From: Caulobacteraceae bacterium
GTDB lineage: Bacteria; Pseudomonadota; Alphaproteobacteria; Caulobacterales; Caulobacteraceae
DNA length: 64,000 nucleotides
Assembly: GCA_947476325.1 (NCBI GenBank)
Contig: CANJPZ010000002.1
Coordinates: 289,725-353,724 of the forward strand
Reading direction: 5' to 3'
Shown here: positions 29,852 to 38,492 of the stretch, one piece after another
Layout: each line of letters opens with the position of its first letter
Numbering within the stretch: the first letter of the stretch is position 1
The notes under the pieces: generated by a model
The model's database searches: none
What the model saw: the letters and a program-made list of their open reading frames with translations, nothing else
Told to the model about the DNA's origin: nothing
Translations under genes and position numbers: made by a program

Positions 29852-31906
29852 TTGAATCTCATCGGCAAAGGCCTTTTGGCGTTGGGACTGGTCGCTTTGG
29901 CCGGGGCCGGCGCCAGCGCGCAGCAGGCCGAATCGATCGACGCCCTGCTGGCCCGCATGACCACGCCGCAGACAGCGGAGCGGCCAAATCTGTCGGCCAG
30001 CGAAAAAACGGCGCTTAAATCAGCCCTCGCCGCCGCCCGGGCCGGCGACAAGTCGCGGTTCGAGACCGCCATGTCCCAGATCGAGGATGTCGACGCCAAG
30101 CGGCTGGCCAGCTGGGCCATGGTCGACGCCAATGGCGAGGCCTTGTCCTTCTTCGAAGTCGATCAGGCGCGGCGCGATCTGGCCGGCTGGCCGCGCGAGC
30201 AGCGTCGCATGACCCTGGCAGAACAGAAGTTAACCACGTCGGGGCTTGAGCCACAGGCGGTTGTCAACTGGTTCGGCGATGGCAGGCCGGCCACGGGCGA
30301 CGGCGCCCTGGCCCTGGCGACAGCGTTGCGCGCCCTCGGTCGCGATAATGACGCCAAGAGTCTGGTCAAGGACGCCTGGCGCACCAAGGTCTTTGAGGCA
30401 GACACCCAGCAGGAATTCCTCTCGCGGTTCAGTGACGCCCTGACCACCGACGATCACCTGAAGCGCGCGGACATGCTGCTGTTCGGCCCCCAAGGTCCCG
30501 CCGTGCGCGCCCTGCTGCCGCTTTTGCCCGCCGACGAGCGCGCCCAGGCCGAAGCGCGGATCGCGCTTCGCACCGGCGCGCGAAACGCCCAGGACCTGGT
30601 CAACCGCGTACCTGCCCACCTGCAGGACAGCGGCGGCCTGGCATTCGAGCGCGCCAGCCACGCCACCCGCTCGGATCAGGATGCGGCGGCCCTGCGGCTC
30701 GCGGATAACCTGCCACCAGCGCCCGGCTTCGACGACGGCGACCAGCGCCTCTATTCCGAACGCCGCCAGCTGTTTGTGTCCGCAATGCAGGCCCAGGACT
30801 ATCCGGCTGCCTATGCCTCGATGAACAACGGAGGATTCGCCAGCGGCGTGCGCCGGGCCGAATCCGAATTTTTCGCCGGGTGGGTCGCCCTGACCAAGCT
30901 CCACGATCCCGCAAATGCCCTGTCACACTTCGAAAAGATCCGGCAGGCTGGAGCGACGCCCTTGACCCAGGGCCGGGCCCTCTACTGGATGGGTCGAGCC
31001 GCTGAGGCCGCTGGCGATTCAGATGGCGCCCAAGCCTATTACCAGCAGGGCGCACAATTCATTGGCGCCTTCTATGGCCAGCTCGCCGCTGAAAAGGCCG
31101 GGATCACAACCCTGACCCTGCCGGCCGAACCGCAACCCACCGAGGCAGATCGCGCCCGGTTCGAATCCCGGCCCCAGATTCGCGCCGCCCGCATCCTGGC
31201 CGACATCGACGAAAAGGACCTGTTCAAGGTCTTCATCGGCGTCATCGACGACAACCTGCCAACCGCCGAGGAATACGCCCTGCTGATGGACATGGTTCGC
31301 GATGAGGGTGAACCCTTCCTGGCCATGATGGCCGGTCGCGCCGCCGCAGGCCGAGGCTTCCTCTTGCCCGAACGGATGTACCCACTGAAGCCGGTTCCGG
31401 ATGTTCCCAATGCACCCGATGCGGCATTCGTCATGGCCATCACCCGCCAGGAAAGCAGCTTTGATCCCAAGATCCGGTCCAGCGCCGATGCGCGGGGCAT
31501 GATGATGCTGTTGCCGTCCACGGCCCGGATCGTCGCCCGCCAGCTGGGCGTGCCCTACGACGCGGCAAAGCTGTACGACGCCGACTACAACATGCAGCTG
31601 GGCACCTTCCATCTGGGCCAACTGATGGGCCAGCAGAGCGGCTCGTTCCTGCTTACCGCTGTTGGCTACAACGCCGGCCCCGCCCGACCGAACCAGTGGA
31701 CCGCCTATTGCGGCGATCCGCGCAGCTCGGTCAGCGACCCGCTGGACTTCATCGAGTGCGTGCCGTTCACCGAGACGCGCGATTACATGATGCGAGTGAT
31801 GGAGAACGTCGCCATCTATCGCGCCCGTCTGAACGGCGGCGCTGCGCCTCTGGCGCCCATGGCCGATCTGAAACGAGGATCCTACGGCGCGGTCGCGACG
31901 AATTAG
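29852..31906 (+). CDS. Soluble lytic murein transglycosylase (Slt family)
   Basis: Periplasmic peptidoglycan-cleaving enzyme, 684 residues. A signal peptide ends near ASAQQAE; a long helical superhelix follows (about 30-500); the C-terminal SLT domain starts near 525 with catalytic Glu534 in ITRQESSFDP, then SADARGMMMLLPSTA and AVGYNAGPARP. The start is a TTG at 29852, because no in-frame ATG/GTG gives a signal peptide. The stop overlaps the convergent TetR gene by 4 nt. Confidence 0.93.
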   Translation: MNLIGKGLLALGLVALAGAGASAQQAESIDALLARMTTPQTAERPNLSASEKTALKSALAAARAGDKSRFETAMSQIEDVDAKRLASWAMVDANGEALSFFEVDQARRDLAGWPREQRRMTLAEQKLTTSGLEPQAVVNWFGDGRPATGDGALALATALRALGRDNDAKSLVKDAWRTKVFEADTQQEFLSRFSDALTTDDHLKRADMLLFGPQGPAVRALLPLLPADERAQAEARIALRTGARNAQDLVNRVPAHLQDSGGLAFERASHATRSDQDAAALRLADNLPPAPGFDDGDQRLYSERRQLFVSAMQAQDYPAAYASMNNGGFASGVRRAESEFFAGWVALTKLHDPANALSHFEKIRQAGATPLTQGRALYWMGRAAEAAGDSDGAQAYYQQGAQFIGAFYGQLAAEKAGITTLTLPAEPQPTEADRARFESRPQIRAARILADIDEKDLFKVFIGVIDDNLPTAEEYALLMDMVRDEGEPFLAMMAGRAAAGRGFLLPERMYPLKPVPDVPNAPDAAFVMAITRQESSFDPKIRSSADARGMMMLLPSTARIVARQLGVPYDAAKLYDADYNMQLGTFHLGQLMGQQSGSFLLTAVGYNAGPARPNQWTAYCGDPRSSVSDPLDFIECVPFTETRDYMMRVMENVAIYRARLNGGAAPLAPMADLKRGSYGAVATN

Positions 31907-32553
31907 GCGGCGCTCTGACCCTTGTCCGGAACCAGGCCGTCCACCAGACCATCCACCATCAGGCTGATCAGTTCATCGACCTCGACCCACCCGAAGGCGG
32001 GCATGTTGATGAGATAGGTGACCAGGCCGTGGCAGCCGGCCCAGAAGGTCTGCGACACCCCATGGACCGAGCCCTTGGGGATTCTGCCCTGTTTGGCCAA
32101 CTGGCCCACCAGTAAGGGCAGAGCCCGATAATACTGCCCCGCCTTGTCGCGAGTAATGCCCCGTTCTTTGACGATATCGCGCGCGCTTTCCGTAAAGACC
32201 AGCTGATAAGACGTCTTGTGTTTCAGGCCGAAGCGGATGTGTGCGGTCAGGACGGCCTTGATCTTGTCGCGCGGATCACCCGGCGCCTCCGTCAGGGCCT
32301 CGGAAGCGGCAATCATCCGGTCGAGCGCGCCCGAGCTGATTTCCAGCAGCATGGAATGCTTGTCGGCAAAGTGCATGTACAGGGCAGTCGGTGATATGCT
32401 GACTTCTTCGGCGATCCTGCGGATCGTCGAGCCTTCGTACCCGTGGGTTACGAACACCCGTTCCGCCGCCGCCAGAATCTCGGCGCGCCGTTCGTGGCCA
32501 AAGCCGCGCGCCTTGCGGCTGGATGTCGAGGCGTTGTCAGAATTATCGGTCAC
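31903..32553 (-). CDS. TetR/AcrR family transcriptional regulator
   Basis: A 216-residue repressor-type protein. The HTH lies at about 22-65: RRAEILAAAERVFVTHGYEGSTIRRIAEEVSISPTALYMHF is the classic TetR N-terminal signature, followed by a variable helical ligand domain. No effector is evident. The start is a GTG at 32553, behind a GGCGGG; the frame runs farther upstream without a good start. A perfect 13-bp palindrome lies 14 bp upstream of the start, so autoregulation is likely, perhaps with control of the divergent methyltransferase genes. Confidence 0.88.
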   Translation of the reverse strand: MTDNSDNASTSSRKARGFGHERRAEILAAAERVFVTHGYEGSTIRRIAEEVSISPTALYMHFADKHSMLLEISSGALDRMIAASEALTEAPGDPRDKIKAVLTAHIRFGLKHKTSYQLVFTESARDIVKERGITRDKAGQYYRALPLLVGQLAKQGRIPKGSVHGVSQTFWAGCHGLVTYLINMPAFGWVEVDELISLMVDGLVDGLVPDKGQSAA

Positions 32554-32567
32554 TTTGCGCCCGCCCC

Positions 32568-32580
32568 ACTCATTATGAGT
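32568..32580. promoter_or_regulatory. Perfect 13-bp palindrome, putative TetR operator
   Basis: ACTCATTATGAGT, a perfect inverted repeat centred on T32574, in the divergent region between the TetR gene (start 32553) and the methyltransferase gene. Size and position fit an operator for the adjacent regulator; binding is inferred. Confidence 0.5.
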
Positions 32581-32643
32581 ATATGATCGACAAGCGCCGC
32601 GCGCTGCAAGCCAACTTCCCCCAATACGGTCACTTGTGGACGA

Positions 32644-33573
32644 ATGGTCGCAGAACCGGTTATCGAGCAACCGATGAAGCGCCCCGCCATCCAACCCGAA
32701 CCAACCGCCGAACGCACGACGGGGTGGACGGACTACGGCCTGATTGATTCGGGCGCAGGACAAAAGCTGGAACGCTATGGGCGATTCACCGTGGTCCGTC
32801 CGGAGCCTCAATGCCTCTGGGCGCCATCTCTCCCGCAGGCCGCCTGGGACAAGGCCGATGCGGTATTTGACCCCAACCAGACCGACGAAGACGCCGGCCG
32901 CTGGCGGTTTTCCAGCGCGCCCATCGAGGCCTGGCCCCTGTCCTGGGGCAAGGTCAAGTTCCACGGCCAGTTCACCGCTTTCAGGCACCTTGCCTTTTTT
33001 CCAGAGCAGGCCGCCAACTGGAGCTGGCTGGAAGCGCGCCTGTCGACTTCAGAAAAACCACTGAAGATTTTGAATTTATTCGGCTACACAGGCGTTGCAA
33101 CCTTGGTGTGCGCCGCCGCCGGCGCCGAGGTGACCCACGTCGACGCATCGAAGAAATCGGTCGGCTACGCGAGGGAGAACGCCGCCCTGTCAGGGCTGGA
33201 TTCTGCGCCGATCCGATGGATCTGCGAGGACGCCCGCAAGTACGCGGCCCGGGAGGTCAAGCGCGGCAACCTCTACGAAGGCATCATCCTTGATCCGCCG
33301 AAGTATGGACGAGGGCCCGACGGCGAAGTCTGGAAACTCTACGACCATCTGCCCGAACTGATGGGCCTGTGCGCCCAACTGCTCAGCCCCGACGCCTCGT
33401 TCCTGCTGCTCAACGCCTATGCAGAACGCATCTCGGGCCTTGCCCTGGCCGGCCTGACTGCCGACGCCCTGGCCGGCCGCAGCGGCGACATCGCCTGGGG
33501 CGAGCTTGACCTGATGGAAGATGGCGGAGCGCGCGGCGTCGGCCTGTCGTACTTTGCCCGGTGGACCGCATGA
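32644..33573 (+). CDS. Class I SAM-dependent methyltransferase (RlmI-like catalytic domain)
   Basis: A 309-residue methyltransferase resembling the catalytic half of 23S rRNA m5C methyltransferase RlmI but without a PUA domain. SAM-binding motif I is ILNLFGYTGVATLVCAAAG (about 140-158), motif II HVDASKKSVGYARENA, and the catalytic-type motif IV is LDPPKYGRG near 220. The substrate is probably an RNA; which one is unknown. An alternative ATG at 32674 would shorten the protein by 10 residues. The next gene overlaps it by 4 nt (ATGA). Confidence 0.85.
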   Translation: MVAEPVIEQPMKRPAIQPEPTAERTTGWTDYGLIDSGAGQKLERYGRFTVVRPEPQCLWAPSLPQAAWDKADAVFDPNQTDEDAGRWRFSSAPIEAWPLSWGKVKFHGQFTAFRHLAFFPEQAANWSWLEARLSTSEKPLKILNLFGYTGVATLVCAAAGAEVTHVDASKKSVGYARENAALSGLDSAPIRWICEDARKYAAREVKRGNLYEGIILDPPKYGRGPDGEVWKLYDHLPELMGLCAQLLSPDASFLLLNAYAERISGLALAGLTADALAGRSGDIAWGELDLMEDGGARGVGLSYFARWTA

Positions 33574-34355
33574 GCCGCGAAATAACTTCCCTCGCCAACC
33601 CGGCCGTAAAGGCCGTGCGCGCCCTGCACATGCGCAAGGAGCGGCAGGAAACCGGCCTGTTCCTGGCCGAAGGCCTCAAGATAGTCACCGAGGCGGTGGA
33701 ACAGGGCCGCGCGCCGAAGATCCTGCTCCATGTGCCGGAAAGCCCCCTGCACCCCCTGCTCGACCGCGCCATCGAGGCCACCCAGGCCGGGGGCGGCGAG
33801 GTGCTGGAAGTCACACCCGCCATCCTCGGCAAGATCGCCCGCCGCGATAATTCCCAGGCCGTGCTGGGCGTGTTCGAACAGAGCCTGACGCATCTTTCAG
33901 CGCTCGACCCCGCATCAGCCGCCTGTTGGGTAGGCCTGGAGATGGTGCGCGATCCCGGCAACCTTGGAACCATCATCCGCACCGCCGACGCGGCCGGCTG
34001 CGGCGCCGTGATTCTGATCGGCGAGTGTTGCGATCCCTGGTCGGTCGAGGCCGTGCGCGCCACCATGGGCTCGATCTTCGCCGTGCCGGTCGTCCGCGCG
34101 ACAGCCTCAGAGTTTCTCGACTGGCGAAAGACCTGGCCCGGCTCGGTGGTGGGAACCCTGCTCACCGCCACGACCGACTACCGCAAGGCCGACTACAAAC
34201 AGCCCACCCTGATCCTGATGGGCAACGAACAGCAGGGCCTGACGCCACAACTGGCCGCCGCCTGCGACGTCAATGTTAAAATCCCGATGCGGGGCCGGGC
34301 CGACAGCCTCAATCTCGCAGTCGCGACCGGCGTGATGATCTACGCCGCCAGCTGA
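33570..34355 (+). CDS. TrmH/SpoU family RNA 2'-O-methyltransferase
   Basis: A 261-residue SPOUT-class methyltransferase. The N-terminal substrate-binding part begins SLANPAVKAVRALHMRKER and includes FLAEGLKIV; the C-terminal knotted domain has motif 1 MVRDPGNLGTIIRTADAAG, motif 2 ILMGNEQQGLT and motif 3 IPMRGRADSLNLAVATGVM. It 2'-O-methylates a tRNA or 23S rRNA nucleotide; the exact target cannot be read off. The ATG at 33570 overlaps the upstream stop, so two RNA methyltransferases are coupled. Confidence 0.9.
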   Translation: MSREITSLANPAVKAVRALHMRKERQETGLFLAEGLKIVTEAVEQGRAPKILLHVPESPLHPLLDRAIEATQAGGGEVLEVTPAILGKIARRDNSQAVLGVFEQSLTHLSALDPASAACWVGLEMVRDPGNLGTIIRTADAAGCGAVILIGECCDPWSVEAVRATMGSIFAVPVVRATASEFLDWRKTWPGSVVGTLLTATTDYRKADYKQPTLILMGNEQQGLTPQLAAACDVNVKIPMRGRADSLNLAVATGVMIYAAS

Positions 34356-34443
34356 GGAAAATCCCTTTACAGCAAGCCTTTGCAGGCGGAAAAAGGCCGC
34401 CTAAGCGCCGGCGATGATCGGCGTACCCAGGGGAAGGCCCACA

Positions 34444-36033
34444 ATGACCAGGAAGCAGCTGTTTTCGGCCGGCGCAATCGCGCTTGGTCTGGTTCTCGTT
34501 ACCGCCGGCGTCGGCATGACCCAGCCGCCGGCAGGCGCAGGCGGACGCGGCAGCGGCGCAGGCCGTGGCGCAGCTCCGGCCGCGGCGCCCACGCCGCCTC
34601 CCGCGCCTTCGGGCCCGGTGGTGTCGGTCAACAGCGGCAAGGTGCAGGGCTATCTGCGCGGCGCCGTCGTCAACTACATGGGCATTCCCTACGCCGCCCC
34701 GCCGGTCGGCGACCTGCGCTGGAAGGCTCCCCAGGCCCCGGCCAAATGGTCCGACGTTAGGACTTCCGTTTCGGCCGGGCCGAGCTGCGCGGTGCAGGGC
34801 GGACAGGAAGACTGCCTCTACATCAACGTCCACACGCCCGAAGGCTTCAAGGCCGGCGACAAGCTGCCGGTCATGATGTGGATCTATGGCGGCGCCTACA
34901 CCGGCGGCGCGGGCAACACCGGGTTTGGCGTTTCCCACGACGGCGGCAACTTCGCCCGCAAGGGTGTGGTCGTCGTGACCTTCAACTACCGCCTCGGTCG
35001 CGCTGGCTGGTTCGCGCATCCCGCCCTCGATAAGGAACCGGGCCTGCACGACAACTATGGCATCATGGACCAGATCGCGGCGCTGAAGTGGATTCAGACC
35101 AACATCGCCAGCTTCGGCGGCAATCCGAAAAACGTCACCGTGTTCGGCGAGTCGGCCGGCGCCATCTCAACCCTGGAACTGATGGTCACGCCGGAAGCGC
35201 GCGGCCTGTTCCACAAGGCCATCGCCGAGTCCGGCTTCCCGCGCCTTGAGCCGGTATCGCTGGCGGCGGCCCAGGCCTATGGCGTGAAAACCCAGACCCA
35301 GAACAACATCACCGGAACGGACGCCCAGGTGGTCGCGGCCCTGCGCCGCCTGCCGCTCTCGGCCTTCCCGGCCACGGCGGGCTCCGATCCGGCCCGCCCG
35401 CTGCCGATCGGCGACGGCAAGCTTGTCCTGCCCATGTCGATCGTCAAAGCCTTCGAACAGGGCAAGGAAGCCAAGATCCCCCTGATCATTGGCGGCAACA
35501 GCGCCGACCTGTTCCAGGCGGACACTTCTGCCGCCGCCTATGATGCGCTCAATGATCGCAAGGACACCCTGGTCACCACCTATGATCCGCAGCGCACCGG
35601 CAACAAGTCGCGGATCATGAGCGACTACCTGACCGACAAGAGCATGACCGAGCCGAACCGGGCCGCCGCCCGGGCTCACGTCAAGAACGGCGCGCCGACC
35701 TTCGTCTACTACTTCTCGTATTTGACCCCGGCACAGCGCGCCACCGCCTTCGGCGCCGCGCACCTGGCCGAGGTTCAGTACGTGTTCGGCAATGTCGCAC
35801 CGGGCCGTGGTGGCGACATCGACTACCAGGGCATCTCTACGGGCCAGGAAATCAACGCCTACTGGGCGGCTTTCGCCAAGTACGGCAATCCCGGCGCGGC
35901 CGCCGGTCCGGCGTGGGCCCGTTGGGACGACAAGGCTGAAACCTCGCTGGAGTTCAGCAATAACGGCCCGCGTGTCCTGCAACATCACCAGCAGGCCCGC
36001 CTCGACTGGACCCTTGCAGGCCAGCCGAAATAA
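34444..36033 (+). CDS. Exported type-B carboxylesterase
   Basis: Alpha/beta-hydrolase of the carboxylesterase/lipase (type B) family, 529 residues. A signal segment at 1-25 is followed by a Gly/Ala/Pro-rich linker (about 27-58). Family motifs are EDCLYINVHTP, the oxyanion-hole YGGAYTGG, and the nucleophile elbow FGESAGAISTLELM. The His segment is AAHLAEVQYVFGN. A periplasmic or surface ester hydrolase is inferred; the substrate is unknown. The ATG at 34444 follows GGGGAAGG. A strong terminator lies 24 bp after the stop. Confidence 0.88.
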   Translation: MTRKQLFSAGAIALGLVLVTAGVGMTQPPAGAGGRGSGAGRGAAPAAAPTPPPAPSGPVVSVNSGKVQGYLRGAVVNYMGIPYAAPPVGDLRWKAPQAPAKWSDVRTSVSAGPSCAVQGGQEDCLYINVHTPEGFKAGDKLPVMMWIYGGAYTGGAGNTGFGVSHDGGNFARKGVVVVTFNYRLGRAGWFAHPALDKEPGLHDNYGIMDQIAALKWIQTNIASFGGNPKNVTVFGESAGAISTLELMVTPEARGLFHKAIAESGFPRLEPVSLAAAQAYGVKTQTQNNITGTDAQVVAALRRLPLSAFPATAGSDPARPLPIGDGKLVLPMSIVKAFEQGKEAKIPLIIGGNSADLFQADTSAAAYDALNDRKDTLVTTYDPQRTGNKSRIMSDYLTDKSMTEPNRAAARAHVKNGAPTFVYYFSYLTPAQRATAFGAAHLAEVQYVFGNVAPGRGGDIDYQGISTGQEINAYWAAFAKYGNPGAAAGPAWARWDDKAETSLEFSNNGPRVLQHHQQARLDWTLAGQPK

Positions 36034-36056
36034 GGCGCATCACAGCTCCGAAATCA

Positions 36057-36087
36057 GGGCCGGCTCCGAAAGGAGCCGGCCCTTTTT
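36057..36087 (+). terminator. Rho-independent terminator of the carboxylesterase gene
   Basis: A perfect 11-bp GC-rich stem, GGGCCGGCTCC / GGAGCCGGCCC (36057-36067 with 36072-36082), GAAA tetraloop, followed by TTTTT. It lies 3 bp from the convergent hrpB stop, so it separates the two units. Confidence 0.92.
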
Positions 36088-36090
36088 CGT

Positions 36091-38478
36091 TCAGGTCCCA
36101 CGGGGCTTGGCCCGCGTCACCGGCGCGGCTGCGGCAGGGTCTTCCGGCCAAACGTGCCTGGGGTAGCGGCCGCGCATGTCCTTGCGTACATCCCCCCATG
36201 AGCCCTTCCAGAACCCCGGCAGGTCCTTGGTCGTCTGGATCGGACGATGAGCGGGCGATAGCAGGCTGAGGGTCAGGGAAACGCCCCTTACTGTGGGATG
36301 GGCCGCCAGGCCGTAGAGTTCGCCAACGCGGACCTCGACCCGGGGTCCACCGTCGGCGGAATAGTCGATGGAAAAGCTGTTGCCGGTCGGCGCGGTGAAG
36401 CGCGCAGGCGCCTCGGAGTCGAGACGGCGCTGAACCTCCCAGGAAACCTGTCCCAACACCGCCTGCTCGATCCGCCCGTCGGAGAGCTGATCGAGGCTGG
36501 TCACGCCCGCAAGCAATGGACCCAGCCAATCGTCCAGCCGGGCGATCAGCACCTCATCCGTCAGCGGCTCACCGATGAAGGTCAGCCGCGCGAGAAGCCG
36601 CCCGCACGCCTCGCCCATCGGCAGGACAGCCAGACCCCCATCCCGCACCTGACCCAGCAAGGCGCCGCGGATCACTTGTGGATCAGCGGCGATGATTTTC
36701 TCGTCAATAATCAGGCGCCCCAGCCGGCGGATGCGCCTGGCCCGCACCTTGCCCTTTTCGTCCGGCGCGATGCGGTCTTCCGTCGTGATATCGCGAGCGA
36801 AGACCTTCAGCACATCTTCCTCGTCCAGGGGCGCGGCCAGCAGGATGCGGTCGCGTGTCGCCCCGCCACCCAGTTCGCCCACCGCCAGCCAGGTCTCGCG
36901 GGCCAGTACATCGGTTGGCTCCAGATAGACCCCGCGCCCGGTGACCAGCTGGAATTCACCGGGCCTGCCGCGGGCCTTGGCGACACGCTCTGGAAAGGCC
37001 AGCGCCAGCAGGCCGGCCTCCGGCGTTCCGTCGTCATGCGTCCCCCTGGCCCAGCGCGCCGCCAGCGCCCGCGCGTCGTTGGCCCGCGGGCTGCGGTCAC
37101 GGCCAAAGGCTTCCAGACGGTGGCGCAGATCGGCGTCACCGCCGCCCAGACCCCGCTCGGTCAGCACGGCGGCGATCCGCGCCGCCCGCTCGCCGCCCCG
37201 GGCGACCATGTGGGCCAGACGCGGCGGCAGGGGCATGGCGGCGATGATCTTGCCGTGGGCGGTCAGCGCGCCCTCTCCGTCCAGCGCTTCAAGCCGCTGC
37301 AACAGCGCTCGCGCCTCCGCCATGGCGGCGCCTGGGGGCGGGTCGAGGAAAGCCAATCCCTCAGCCCCTCTGGCGCCCCAGCGGGCCAGGTCGAGCGCCA
37401 GCCGCGACAGATCGCTCTCGAGAATTTCCGGCCGGGCAAAGGGAACCAGCGCCCGCGTCTCGGCCTCGTCCCACAGCCGGTAGCAGACTCCCGGTTCGGT
37501 GCGCCCGGCCCGGCCCCGCCTCTGGTCTGCCGCAGCCAAGGCCACTCGCACCGTCTCAAGCCGCGTCAGCCCGCTGGCCGGATCAAACCTGGGCACACGC
37601 GACTGACCGCAATCGATCACCACCCGCACGCCCTCAATCGTCAGGCTGGTCTCGGCTATGGAGGTGGCCAGAACCACCTTGCGCCGGCCGCGTGCCGCCG
37701 GCTCGATGGCCAGGTCCTGCTCGCGGCCTTCCATCGCCCCGTACAGCGGAGCGATGTCCACGGACGGGTTGGTAACCCGCTCACGCAACAAGGTTTCTGT
37801 CCGCCGGATTTCGCCCTGCCCCGGCAGGAAGACCAGGATCGAACCGCTCTCTTCAGACAGCGCCTTTTGCACCGCCCGGGCGACCTGTTCCTCAAGCCTC
37901 TGTGCCGGATTGCGGCCCAGATAGCGGGTGTCGACGGCAAAGGCCCGGCCCCGGCTCTCGATCACCGGCGCATCGCCCAGCAAGCCAGCGATCCGAGCCC
38001 CGTCTATGGTCGCCGACATCACCAGCAGCCGCAGGTCCTCGCGCAGCACCGCCTGACTGTCCCGCGCCAGCGCCAGGCCCAGGTCGGCGTCCAGACTGCG
38101 CTCGTGAAACTCGTCGAACAGCACGGCCGACACGCCATCCAGCGCCGGATCATCCAGAATCATGCGGGTAAAGACCCCCTCGGTGACCACCTCGATTCGC
38201 GTACGAGCCGACACTTTCGACTGCATGCGCACCCGAAAGCCCACGGTTTCACCGACCGCCTCGCCCAGCGTCCTGGCCATCCGCGCCGCCGCCGCCCGCG
38301 CCGCCAGCCTGCGCGGCTCCAGCACGATGATCTTGCCACCCGTCATCCATGGCTCAGACAGTAACTCCAGCGGAACCACGGTGGTCTTGCCCGCCCCCGG
38401 CGGCGCAACAAGAACGGCGCTGGAGCCCTGCCCCAGCGCCGCCTTCAGTTCAGGAATGACCTCATGGATCGGCAGCAT
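36091..38478 (-). CDS. hrpB: ATP-dependent RNA helicase HrpB
   Basis: DEAH-box helicase of the HrpB family, 795 residues, close to the family norm. Walker A PPGAGKTT near 27-34; motif II DEFH in LFDEFHERSLDADLGLAL; motif III SATIDG; motif VI QRRGRAGRTEPG; then the HA2 and HrpB-specific C-terminal regions, ending with the family HPTVRGVSLTLSLLSPAHRPIQ segment. Its cellular role is poorly defined in bacteria. The permease gene ends 14 bp upstream in the same direction. Confidence 0.95.
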   Translation of the reverse strand: MLPIHEVIPELKAALGQGSSAVLVAPPGAGKTTVVPLELLSEPWMTGGKIIVLEPRRLAARAAAARMARTLGEAVGETVGFRVRMQSKVSARTRIEVVTEGVFTRMILDDPALDGVSAVLFDEFHERSLDADLGLALARDSQAVLREDLRLLVMSATIDGARIAGLLGDAPVIESRGRAFAVDTRYLGRNPAQRLEEQVARAVQKALSEESGSILVFLPGQGEIRRTETLLRERVTNPSVDIAPLYGAMEGREQDLAIEPAARGRRKVVLATSIAETSLTIEGVRVVIDCGQSRVPRFDPASGLTRLETVRVALAAADQRRGRAGRTEPGVCYRLWDEAETRALVPFARPEILESDLSRLALDLARWGARGAEGLAFLDPPPGAAMAEARALLQRLEALDGEGALTAHGKIIAAMPLPPRLAHMVARGGERAARIAAVLTERGLGGGDADLRHRLEAFGRDRSPRANDARALAARWARGTHDDGTPEAGLLALAFPERVAKARGRPGEFQLVTGRGVYLEPTDVLARETWLAVGELGGGATRDRILLAAPLDEEDVLKVFARDITTEDRIAPDEKGKVRARRIRRLGRLIIDEKIIAADPQVIRGALLGQVRDGGLAVLPMGEACGRLLARLTFIGEPLTDEVLIARLDDWLGPLLAGVTSLDQLSDGRIEQAVLGQVSWEVQRRLDSEAPARFTAPTGNSFSIDYSADGGPRVEVRVGELYGLAAHPTVRGVSLTLSLLSPAHRPIQTTKDLPGFWKGSWGDVRKDMRGRYPRHVWPEDPAAAAPVTRAKPRGT

Positions 38479-38492
38479 GCGCCGCCCTTATA

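Noticed and set aside
34356..34443. Small hairpin AGGCGG-N7-CCGCCT after the SpoU methyltransferase gene
   Set aside because: Only 6 bp of stem and no T tract, so not called a terminator.
36298..38364. A 688-codon plus-strand frame opposite hrpB
   Set aside because: Antisense shadow of a GC-rich gene; composition is Gln/Arg/Pro-rich without any domain, and hrpB is well supported on the other strand.
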